DNA of 64,000 nucleotides. Source: Sclerotinia nivalis (taxonomy: Eukaryota; Ascomycota; Leotiomycetes; Helotiales; Sclerotiniaceae). Under the pieces are notes generated by a model. That model did no database searches. It was not told the DNA's origin and saw nothing but the letters and a program-made list of their open reading frames with translations. How positions within the stretch are numbered: the stretch's first letter is position 1; every line of letters starts with the position of its first letter. The position numbers and the translations under genes were made by a program. The DNA lies in the NCBI GenBank assembly GCA_029531795.1, contig JAPEIS010000001.1:2604001-2668000 (forward strand), given 5' to 3'. Shown here in pieces: positions 45,913-56,074 of this stretch.

Positions 45913-46934
45913 ATGTTCCGCTCGCGCTTCCCAAGGATAGGGCACTCTGTACAGAGGAACTTCATCAGGAGTTTTACCCAACAGGTGCCTCCATTGAGAC
46001 ATGATTTCACAAATGGCATTCGTGAATTCATTGGGCCGCAAGCTTTCGAGCTCTCGTGGACGGCATATCAGAAGCTTATGGTGGACAAATTGACCGATGC
46101 AACAGCAGGTGGGTTATTTCTTATCATATGAATTGCGTTGCAGTTGGTGGTAAAACCACTCTGCGAGGGGATGTTCCCTCTAGAAGTACAAGTTACGGGG
46201 ACTTTTCTCTGGAACTGCGGCTATATGTCCCACAATATAACTTTGTCACTAATACTTCTAAAGGAATTCCTCACCTCGAAGCAAGACAACCCAAAGAAAT
46301 TGCCATTATGACTGCGCGTGATCCAGATCAAGCGGCAACCTTCAACTATGCATCAATGGCATTCAACAACAACTTCTTCTTCAACTGCATTCAACCCGAC
46401 CCCACAAGCGAACCCGACATGTCAGAGCGACTCCGACTCGCCATCGAGGCCTCATTCTCATCTGTCGATTCGCTGAAAAAAGAATTCGTCATCACAGCTA
46501 GTAAAATGTTTGGGCCGGGATTTGTGTGGTTAATGAAGGATCGATTCGATAATCTTTCATTATTGACTACATATCTAGCGGGTTCGCCATTCCCTGGTGC
46601 ACACTATAGGAGACAAACGAAGGATATGAATACCGAGACTGATAATCTGACGGATTTTCACAGGCAGAGGTTGGCGGGGCCACCTGTAAATACAGTTGGG
46701 GCACATGGAGCATTGAGCAGGGATAGAAAACCACCGGGAGGAATCGAGCTCACGCCCATTCTTTGCGTCAACACATGGGAGCACGTATGGATTCCCGACT
46801 ATGGAATGGGAGTGGATAATGTGGGAGGAAAGAAAGTATATGTGGAGAATTGGTGGAATGTCATTGATTGGGCTGTGGTAGCAGACAACGCAGCCTTATC
46901 TGGGAACTCATCCGCACAGTATGAGCGGGATTAA
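45913..46934 (+). CDS. Mitochondrial small-subunit ribosomal protein, Fe/Mn-SOD fold (mS42/mS43, Rsm26 or Mrp1)
   Basis: A 288-aa protein of the mitochondrial ribosome small subunit. Two fungal mitoribosomal proteins, mS42 (Rsm26) and mS43 (Mrp1), derive from superoxide dismutase and pair with each other; this is one of them. Exons are 45913-46108 and 46264-46934; the 155-nt intron has a CACTAATAC branch and AAG acceptor. The N-terminus (MFRSRFPRIGHSVQRNFIRSF) is basic and lacks acids, like a mitochondrial targeting sequence. SOD-like blocks remain: NYASMAFNNNFFFNCI, FGPGFVWLMKDR, ILCVNTWEHVWIPDYGM and VENWWNVIDW. Only parts of the metal-binding set persist, as expected for the ribosomal forms. 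True Mn-SOD is less likely. Confidence 0.83.
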
Positions 46935-48413
46935 GATCCTAATGAGATCTTGCCCTGTCGAAGATACTGAGGCGGAGAAAGCTACGCTGTGGTATATCTG
47001 GGAGATGGCGTTCAAGGCATTGGATGTACTATATATGAGGTCTCGACGAAACTGCATTTAGAAGTGTAGAACAAAAGATGGCGGACCAAAATACTATTGT
47101 TTATAGCTAGCTCAGTTGGAGAAGAAATACTCTGCAAAACACGCAGAATGCTCACTCATTCTGTGTTACTCGCTCCGATGGAAATTCTCCACGAGCAGAT
47201 CCGCAAACCACAAATAAGCCTTTCCCCTCCATCTAGATGAACATAATGGAACAAAAACGAAGATAGACCAAAATACGAGTTTTCCACTCCGATCCTATTT
47301 TGATACCTTTGCGAGCTTTGATATCTTTTTTAGTCCAATGAACCTTTCACAGTGTATTGTGCAAATAGTCATATAGCAGAAAGACACGTTTCTTTGAAGG
47401 AGTCTCGAAACTATATCTTTCTTTCATCATACATACTCGACTTTTGCAGAATGTTAAAGAGTAATTCAGATGTTTGTTATAAGATGAATACTCGAGTATA
47501 AGAATTCTAATTATCATATTACATCCTTATATCTCTCCATTTCAACTGCAATACCTACCTACCTACCTATCTATCTATCTATCTATATATATATATTAAA
47601 TCATAATCTTATTATCTATTTAATACTACCTAAATAATGCTATCTGAATAATGCTATCTGAATAATGCTACCTAAATAATCCTAGCTAAATAATCCTAAA
47701 TAATGATAATCAGGAGGACAATACCTCCACCTGGTAGTTATTGTATACAGTGAGATGATGAGATGGGAAGGATAGATAGATAGATAAATAGATAGATATA
47801 TATTTAGATATTATATAGTATATTCTGTACTCATAGACTCTCCAGATATTCAACACACAAACTAAGTAGATAGATAGATATTTTACTATATATATGTAGA
47901 TAAGTAGCGTAAATTAACTAACATTACGTTAGAAAAGGGGGGTATATTATTTTATATCCTACCCTATAAAAAATCTAAGAACCTATGCAATCTACCTAGT
48001 ATCTACAAACAAAACTCCAAAAATGAATATTAGAGTACCGTACTGTATGTGATATATGCCAATCCTACCATTCCCACCAATTCAACCTATGCTCCAATCC
48101 CATCCGGCTTGCGGATAATATTGTTCTTCCTTCCAATCTTTTGGGTGAACTACCTATACTCCTCCTTTATAACACCATAACACCATGAAATCGTAATAGA
48201 ATATAATCTTCACTCCATCATCATCATCTATACACCTTAACCATATCATACCTTCCCCATTCTCTCTCTTTGCGGCGGACTAGGTGTATAAGCCGTTTCA
48301 TTCCCTCGATAAACATATGCTTTTCGCCGAAAAAAAAACAATTAGCAACAACACCACAAAAATCAAAAAAGGTCAAAAAATCAAAAAGAAATCAAAAACA
48401 AAAACACCACAAT
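46935..48413. other. AT-rich intergenic region with CTAT/GATA microsatellites
   Basis: 1.5 kb without a supported gene. It contains a CTAC/CTAT tract followed by a TATATA run (about 47552-47598), imperfect repeats of AATAATGCTATCTG/AATAATCCTA (47633-47708) and GATA tracts (47770-47802 and 47865-47882). The CTAT and GATA tracts are reverse complements of each other. Confidence 0.7.
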
Positions 48414-49685
48414 CTATCCCTCCCTATCTTTCCACCCCTCCCGTCTAGACAGATTATCTTCAAGAAGCTGATACGTACGTTGACCCTTCTGCAATCCCGC
48501 CAATCCACTCCTCTCCATCATATCCGTAAATGTCGTTTGATGACTCCCTCTCTCCTGTCCTCCAAATGCTGGTGGGACACCTAGATAATTTATATTCTGT
48601 TGATGTTGTTGATTCCTCGCTTCACGAAAGGAACTCGCGGTATCGGCATCGGTAAAAATGTTTATATCCTCAAAACTAGGTTCGCGTTGTAAAGGCGGGG
48701 TAATGGGTCGGCCATCGGGTAGAAGTGTTTTTTTCTGTCTTTGTATATTCAGAGGGATGGGTGGTGCGGGAGGTGGACTATTTTGAAATGCCATACGTGG
48801 ACTGTTGATCATTCCTGTGGCGGTGGATTTTCGGAATAGTGATCGAACACGGTTGACGGTGTTTTGTCTTCGAGGAGTACCGCCAGCGGATGTGGAGGGG
48901 GTTTGTGGCATTTTGCGGAGGAAATCGGTACGGATGTCGCTGGTGGGGACCGGATCGGATATATTTCCAAAGGAGGAGCCACTTTTGCGGTTGCTTTCTT
49001 TGCGTCGACCAAGAAAGCACACGCTGAGAAGGGCGAGAATGACTCCTAGAGCGATGCCAGGAAAGAAACCTACGAGGATTGCATCAATGGGATATTTGTT
49101 GCATGTCTTTGGGATGATAGTAATAGGTGCGCCGGTTGAAGACGCAACCGAGGTAGAGGATGGGATAATAGATAATGAGGGATTGGTTGAGGTAGCGGTT
49201 GCTTTTGTACCTGAGCTCGTGGCTACGGATGATGTTGCGCTGCTCACCGCAGAACTCTGTTGTTGACCTGGAACGGAATCTGCTTGATCGGCGTTCATCT
49301 GGCAGTTGCCATTCACGCAAGTATATCCAAATGGGCAGCAATTGCTGCCACATTTTTCCAAACTCGCTGTCAAAGCTGTAGTTTTGAGTGTATTATCAGG
49401 ATGTGCAGTGATATTTTGTTGAGTTATGTCGCAAGTGATGGGTTGGATAGTGGAACAATCACTCCCACTAGGACAGCATAATAAGGTGGTGTTCTGTGCT
49501 AAAGCTATACAAGTCGAAGTAGGAGGGCAGCAAAAGTCCGAAGGTAGCCCCACGTTTGTACATTGTGTATAGCTCGACTGTGGACATGTTGCCCGCTCAA
49601 AGATAGTATTTGCTTGTGCAAAGGTTGCGCTGAAAAGATAAACAGCCGTCCACAACGAATGTTTGTTGACTCGAATTCCCTTCAT
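48414..49685 (-). CDS. Single-pass cell-surface protein with Cys-rich ectodomain
   Basis: A 423-aa type I membrane protein, one exon. It has a signal peptide ending FAQA (about residue 25) and a cysteine-rich ectodomain (about 34-130) with paired cysteines: DFCCPPTSTC, LLCCPSG, CGSNCCPFGYTCVNGNC. A Ser/Thr-rich stalk (about 140-190, likely O-mannosylated) follows, then one membrane helix (AILVGFFPGIALGVILALLSVCFL), a basic stop-transfer GRRK and a 200-residue cytoplasmic tail with proline motifs (NSPPPAPPIPL, DGRPITPPLQREPSFEDINIF). This is the layout of fungal wall-stress sensors, though the cysteine pattern is neither WSC nor Mid2. Sensor function is inference. It is a neighbour of wall-synthesis genes. 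Confidence 0.78.
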   Translation of the reverse strand: MKGIRVNKHSLWTAVYLFSATFAQANTIFERATCPQSSYTQCTNVGLPSDFCCPPTSTCIALAQNTTLLCCPSGSDCSTIQPITCDITQQNITAHPDNTLKTTALTASLEKCGSNCCPFGYTCVNGNCQMNADQADSVPGQQQSSAVSSATSSVATSSGTKATATSTNPSLSIIPSSTSVASSTGAPITIIPKTCNKYPIDAILVGFFPGIALGVILALLSVCFLGRRKESNRKSGSSFGNISDPVPTSDIRTDFLRKMPQTPSTSAGGTPRRQNTVNRVRSLFRKSTATGMINSPRMAFQNSPPPAPPIPLNIQRQKKTLLPDGRPITPPLQREPSFEDINIFTDADTASSFREARNQQHQQNINYLGVPPAFGGQERGSHQTTFTDMMERSGLAGLQKGQRTYQLLEDNLSRREGWKDREG

Positions 49686-52479
49686 ATCTCCAATGATGTG
49701 TAATGCTACTTCCCCCTCGAAAGTGTATCAAATCCTGATGTATGTGCTTGAGGTAATGAATGTCGTGCTCGAACAGCCAAATCCAAGAGTATCAATAGTA
49801 TGAAGGACTGATTAGAAGTAAAAGTAGAAGATACGAGAATCAATGTAGAATGTGACGATCACAAAAGTATAAAAAGGGAATCACCACGAGGTCGATTTGG
49901 AAATATGAAAAGGAAACAAAGAAAGATAAAATTAGAATCAGAGTTATCTTTTCTCTTGAAATATGAACAATGAAAGTCAAGGATTCCAGAAATGGCGAGG
50001 AAGTTTTTGAATATGAAGAGAGACCAAACTTCCTTTATTGCCTACCAAATCAAGCATCTAACTTCGTCATATAGCGTTTTGTAAGAGACTTCTTCTGCTT
50101 CGGAAACACATTGTTCTAGACGACTAAAAGGCCATCGACCATACACTTTACTTTGATCGCACACGCCCATGTCTAAAGGGTCACTCACGCGTCGGCCGTG
50201 TACCTTCGAATAGAATATTTAGAAATGATATCCATAACAAGATACAAACCATCGTGCTGGCCCTTACTGCAGCGGCTGGCGACTGTAAAAATAAATCATT
50301 GGTATAGATTGTACCGGAGCCAAGAATGTGCAAAATTCTAAAAATGAGTCAATAGCCAATTAGAGAGGACAGTCTCTTCATCTTGAAGCAATTTGGAGAT
50401 CGAGAGGTTGTCAAGCGCTGAAAGGAAAGATTTGTTGTCGAAGATTTGGCGCGAATGACTGGTGAATTTTCGTTTGAATGGATTGATTGGATGAGAAGAA
50501 AAGAAAAGAAAAGGGAAATTGACGCGCTGGTTTGAGTTTTCTACAGTATTAACCTTACTCTTTCTCTTTAACGTGCACGGTGCAGATAATGAAAAGTCTA
50601 GAGAAGGATGAAAGTCACGAGGTTTTATCCTCAACTTCATTTTCGCTGAAAGGCTAGATTGGAGGGAAGAAACTTTAAAGTAAATATTGATGATTGTTGA
50701 TATGGATATTCCTAGTATACAGATGATAAGATGATAAAATAATATTAGGGAAGTTTGAATTCACTGAAGAGGAAGGTAGATGGTAAAAGAGGCTTCTTTC
50801 TCGCAAAGATAGATTGAAATTAAAGTCGGTGTGATTAACACACAAGACGGAGGTTGTGTTATATCATAATGTGACAATATCATCTACTGAATGTACATCT
50901 CCAATCTATGTACCATGGTCTGGTACGATGGTCTGGTACTCAAAAAATATGATTAGATTGATTGTGCCTCTCAGTCTCTTTTTACTCTGTCCCTGCATAT
51001 CTTCATTGATGAGCAGCAGCCCGAAAGTAAAATCTATACTGATGACAGTCGATACAGACAGAGTACTATATACTGTGTAGGTGGAAAGTAAGTAGGGCAC
51101 TCTATTAGTCTATTATTGAAGAAACATCCATAGCAGGTTAAGTAGGTTTCTTTGTAATTTACAAAACACGAGTTGTCCCACCAATGTTGCCGTTTCTCTT
51201 GGACCATTTCACCGTTTAATCCGGTAGGTGGGTTCAGGGTTGAAATGGAAATGGAAATGGAAATGGAAATGGAAATGGAAGTGGAAGTGGAAGTGGAAGT
51301 GGAAGTGGGAATAGCATGCCGCTAGCACAGGGCAGGGCAGGGCAGGGCAAATAGTTAACTCAACTCAACTTTACCATGGGATGATGGAAGTCTTCCGGTC
51401 CTCGTACCTTTTTTGCTGGAGACCCTCTGAGCGTAGATCGGTACCATGCTTTTCCTATTCTTTTCAACAGTCCAGACTACTAAAATAAGTTCGGAGTTTC
51501 CGTATCCCTCGATATTTCTCTCGCCTGGGGCATACAATGATCATGAACTTCTCCTGATCTTCAACTGTTTCCCCATTCAAGTAAAAGTTAATCAAAGGAA
51601 ATGAAATAATGTTCTGAAATAACTTAAGCTTATGACTAGGATCGAGGTTCATGCCAAGCTTGAAAGATTCATTGATTGGAGGTTAGAACGTTTGTTAGTC
51701 AGGAACAGAATGGATGTGGAAGTGGAGGTTTCCAATGTAACTAAGGAGGTAGATCGGAAAGAGCGCATGGTTTGGTCGTACTTTGCGCACGTTGCCGAAG
51801 TGACAGAGACGAGACGAGATGAGATGTATGTAATTATATACATTCTGAATTGATGAGCTTTTATGAGCTTTTATGAGCTTGGTATGATAATGGGATGGGA
51901 TGACAAGCATAAAGGTTGAAGATGAAGAGGCTTAATTATGCTTTAGCTGGGAAGTTGTCGAGGAATTTAAAGAATCATAAAAAATCATAACAATTGATAA
52001 ATTCTCCATACCAATCTACCATGTACCAGAATTACTACTCAATAACCCGATGGCTAATGATACATCTCAATCCCCCGAATTGCCTCAAACATTCATTCTC
52101 ATTCATTCAATTGAAATCAATTGAAATCAATTCGGATCTTGAACTTTTGATTCAACTTGTTTTGCATAATCCGTCGTTTACCGGAGAAGCTAAGCCTAAA
52201 ATGTAGTGGCTTAGCATCTCTCTTAGTTCAGGTAATACAACTTTAAATTTCCATCGCTTTCCAACTTTCCCCTATGTTCTTTTGGGAATCCCTGAAGCAC
52301 ATCTACCATCTATTTGTCCCACGATCCACAGAAGGAGAGAAACTCAATGGAGAAAATACGACTTTGGGAAATTAGATGAATTGATACATGGTCAATGCAA
52401 TTACTAACTCGGGAATTATGCTGTCATCTGCATCAAGAAGTAGAGGGGATCTATTGGGGGGAGTGAGAGTGTGTGAGAG

Positions 52480-52518
<39 letters not shown>

Positions 52519-53142
52519 TGGGAGAATCATCATGATTGTATGTGATTCCTATGTGAAGATGGAAAACAATTGGTAAGAGAAAGGAAAATATGTCAATCAT
52601 TGTGGGATAATAGGTAAGTTATGATGATGCTATCCCTCTTTTCTCCTCTTTTCTGTCTATTTCGTGTTATTTTCTACCAATCAATCAAAATATCTTGGCT
52701 TTCATTGAAGTTGTCTCTTGGTACACAAAATTTAAGATTTACCGGTTGTTTGTCACTTGGGCGGACACTGAAGAGCCGCTTGAATGGTTAGTTCTGACTC
52801 TCAATCATCTCTCATCCCAACTTCGGGGTTTTACCCATGTTCATAAGTCTTGGAACCCACTTGTAGCCTCTAGTTTAGCTTGCCGTCTTATTATCTCTCC
52901 GCGTTCTCATTTATCTCCTGTCCTCCCACGTCTATATCTTTCCTCTTTCCTCTTATCGACATTATTGTTGTGAATACCTTCATTTGGCTATTTTCACATT
53001 CTTCCATCGCAAAACAAATATATCTACCGCTTCACTCTTTCAGCGGGCATTCTTTACGAGCAAATTTTACGAACGACCCTGTGGAAGGATATATCCTTAT
53101 CATAAGACGATTTAATACACGACATAATCTATCACATACAAG
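49686..53142. other. Divergent intergenic region, 3.5 kb
   Basis: It lies between two divergent genes. The longest ATG-led frame (50338-50640, minus, 100 codons) ends near the start of a T-rich stretch and is unlike known proteins. Simple repeats are common: TGGAAA/TGGAAG hexamers (51244-51310), GGGCAG words near 51330-51350, GAGCTTTTAT repeats near 51855-51882, and CA then GA tracts (52482-52518). The final 200 bases are C/T-rich and lead to the GH17 ATG. Confidence 0.55.
51244..51310. repeat. Hexanucleotide repeat TGGAAA/TGGAAG
   Basis: About five copies of TGGAAA run directly into about six copies of TGGAAG in noncoding DNA. A single base change separates the two blocks, as if a mutated unit expanded. 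Confidence 0.92.
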
Positions 53143-56074
53143 ATGAAGGCCGGAGTTATCGCAGTAGCTGCTGCCCTCGCGGGTAGTGTTACTGCTAGGG
53201 ACCTTGGGAGAAGACATGGTCATCAAGATTTCCATGGCAGAGGACTATTGGCAACTGGAGCATCATCATCGGAGTCATGTGGTTGCACAACTGTTTGGTC
53301 TACCGTCACTGGTCAACCTCAATGTATGTGATATCCATATATTCATGGAGTATGTTGTTACGGACATTTACTGACATTTTATCTTAGTATACTTCCCACC
53401 AGCTCCTACCGCTGGTTCAAGTGCTTCAGGTTCAGTTCCATCTGGCCCAGCAGGTTCAGTTCCATCTGGTCCAGCAGGTACAGTTGACGCTTGTGTATCT
53501 CAATGTAATGCATCATACAACAGCTGTCGCAGTGCCCCAGATGCGAATCGAGCCAGTTGTGCTTCCTCATACGCTTCATGCCTTGGATATTCTCCATATG
53601 ATAACAATGGATCTCTCGTCACTCCAACTGCCTGCTCCAGCCCAGTAGCATCATCCACCACCGTTGCTCCAACCACTACAGCTGACGCTTGTGTATCTCA
53701 ATGCAATGTATCATACAACAGCTGTCGCAGTGCCCCAGATGCGAATCGAGCCAGTTGTGCTTCCTCATACGCTTCATGCCTTGGATATTCTCCATATGAT
53801 AACAATGGATCTCTCGTCACTCCAACTGCCTGCTCCAGCCCAGTAGCATCATCCACCACCGCTGCTCCAACCACTTCAGGCCCAGCAGGTTCAGTTCCAT
53901 CTGGTCCAGCAGGTTCAGTTCCAGCAGGTTCAATTCCATCTAGCCCAGCAGGTTCATCTCCAGGAGGTTCAGTTCCAGGAGGCTCAACTCCAGCATCATC
54001 TGCTCCAGCAGGTTCAGTTCCAGGAGGTTCAACTCCAGCAAGCTCAATTCCAGGAGCACCCGCACCACCATCATCTGCTCCAGGAGGTTCAGTTCCAGGA
54101 GGCTCAACTCCAGCATCATCTGCTCCAGCAGGTTCAGTTCCAGGAGGTTCAACTCCAGCAAGCTCAATTCCAGGAGCACCCGCACCACCATCATCTGCTC
54201 CAGGAGGTTCAGTTCCAGGAGGCTCAACTCCAGCATCATCTGCTCCAGCAGGTTCAGTTCCAGGAGGTTCAACTCCAGCAAGCTCAATTCCAGGAGCACC
54301 CGCACCATCATCATCTGCTCCAGGAGGTTCAGTTCCAGGAGGCTCAACTCCAGCATCATCTGCTCCAGCAGGTTCAGTTCCATCTAACCCAGCAGGCTCT
54401 CCTCCTGCAGGCTCATCTCCAGGGGCTCCCGGACCAGCATCATCTGCTCCAGCAGGCTCTCCTCCAGCAGGCTCAGTTCCATCTAGCCCAGCAGGATCAT
54501 CTCCAGGAGGTTCAACTCCAGGAGGCTCAACTCCAGGATCATCCGCCCCAGGAGCATCCCAAGGAGTTTCAACTGCTCCCAATCTTCCAGCTTCGACTGC
54601 ACCACCCGCTGTCCCAACTCCTTTTGCAACCACCGCCGCAACTCCAGGTGTCTACACCATCCCTGCGACAACCGTTACTTTGACCGAGTCCACCACTGTC
54701 TGTGGTGCCACATCCACTGGTCTTCCATCTGCAGGAACCTACACTGTAGGAGGTGTCACTACTGTTGTAACTACAGAGACAACAATCGTATGCCCATACG
54801 CTGCTGTCACAACTACAGATGGTGTTGTTACAAGCACTATTTTGACAACTACCTATGTTTGCCCAGTCGCAGGAACATACACAATCAATCCATTGACCAC
54901 TACCGTTACCGAACCCGCCGTATGGGTCTACCCAACTCCTGCTTCCTTTGCTCCAGGAACATACACTCAACCTGAAGTTGTAACCACCATTACCGAGACT
55001 AACGTTGTTGTTTTCTGCCCATACTCCTCCTCAGCTTACACAATTGTCGATGCGACATTACCAGCAAGCACATATGCCCAAGCCACCACAGCCCCGGCTC
55101 CAGTTTCCACTTCTGTTGCAATCCCAGTCGTGACTCCAAGCTCTAGTTCCGTTTATGTCGCACCATCTTCAAGCGCTGTTTCGGTTGTCCCATCTTCAGT
55201 AAATGTTGCATCTTCCGTTGCATCTTCCGTCGCATCTCCATCTGCTTCATCTTCTTCATCCTCTTCCGGCAACGGAGGTAGCGTAGGAAGCAGTGGCAAT
55301 CAATGGGCCATGACTTACTCTCCATACCAAGATTCCGGCGCTTGCAAGACTGCCGAACAAGTTTCTACTGATGTAGCTCTCATTGCTTCCAAAGGTTTCA
55401 AAGCCATTCGTATGTACAGCACTGATTGCTCAGGACTCGAAAACATTGGTAGTGCAGCTAAAACCGCTGGTATTAAGTTGATTATCGGTATCTTCATTAG
55501 CGAGACTGGATGTTCCGGAGCTGCTAGTCAAGTTACTGACCTTATTGCTTGGGGACAATGGTCTCTCGTTGAGCTCATCGTCGTTGGTAACGAAGCTATC
55601 TTCAATGGCTACGCAACTGCTACCGAACTTGCTGCATTCATCAGCTCCTCCAGCTCATCCTTCAAAAGCTCTGGATACAGCGGTCAAGTCACCACCACCG
55701 AACCCCTCAACATCTGGCAAGAATATACCAGCACCCTCTGCGCAGTCGTCGATATCACTGGTGCCAATCTCCATCCATTCTTCAACGCTCAAACCACCGC
55801 CGAGAATGCCGGTAAATTCGCTCTCTCTCAACTCGAGCTCGCTGAAAGCATATGCCCCGGTCTTTCCGCCGTTAACCTCGAGTGTGGATGGCCATCCGCC
55901 GGAAGTTGTAACGGACTAGCCTGCCCAGGTACTTCCGAGCAGAGTATTGCAATTGCAAGTATCGTCGAATTGTGCGGTGGACGCACCACCATTTTCAGTT
56001 ACACCGACGATTATTGGAAGGCACCCGGAGCCTTCAATGCCGAACAACATTGGGGTTCAATCCACCTTTTCTAG
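53143..56074 (+). CDS. Secreted GH17 beta-1,3-glucanase-like wall protein with repeated Cys modules and a minisatellite linker
   Basis: A 955-aa secreted protein; exons 53143-53323 and 53388-56074. The 64-nt intron has a GTATGT donor and TTAG acceptor. It has a signal peptide, then two near-identical 66-residue modules starting at D94 and D160 (DACVSQC, SYNSCRSAPDANRASCASSYASC), a Pro/Gly/Ser/Ala linker built of 40-residue repeats (about 252-391), a Thr-rich region with TTTYVCPVAGTYT and PGTYTQPEVVTTITE motifs, a Ser stalk, and a GH17 domain from about 695. Acid/base E796 (VVGNEAIF) and nucleophile E892 (NLECGWPS) are 96 residues apart, as expected. The nucleophile context reads ECGWPS rather than the common ETGWPS. 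Likely wall glucan remodelling. No GPI signal is visible. Confidence 0.88.
53486..53881 (+). repeat. 198-bp direct repeat, two near-identical copies
   Basis: Two adjacent 198-bp copies start at GACGCTTGTGTATCTCAATG (53486 and 53684) and differ at only a few bases (for example GCATCA against GTATCA). Each encodes one cysteine module of the GH17 protein. The identity implies recent duplication or gene conversion. Confidence 0.93.
53960..54379 (+). repeat. 120-bp coding minisatellite, about 3.5 copies
   Basis: The period is exactly 120 bp. The stretch from 54001 recurs at 54121 and 54241 without a change that I can see; the half starting 54061 recurs at 54181 and, with one C-to-T change, at 54301. 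It encodes a 40-residue Pro/Gly/Ser/Ala unit. Flanking sequence consists of shorter relatives (CCAGCAGGTTCAGTT words). Confidence 0.95.

Noticed and set aside
45610..46041. 143-codon minus frame over the hxB/mitoribosomal interval
   Set aside because: It lies antisense to the first exon of the mitoribosomal gene, which has a convincing targeting peptide, and overlaps the hxB promoter.
53698..54633. 311-codon antisense open frame, plus a 147-codon frame in another phase, opposite the GH17 gene
   Set aside because: The 3-periodic repeat has no stop in several frames, so the antisense frames are a by-product. The sense strand has a signal peptide, cysteine modules and a GH17 domain.
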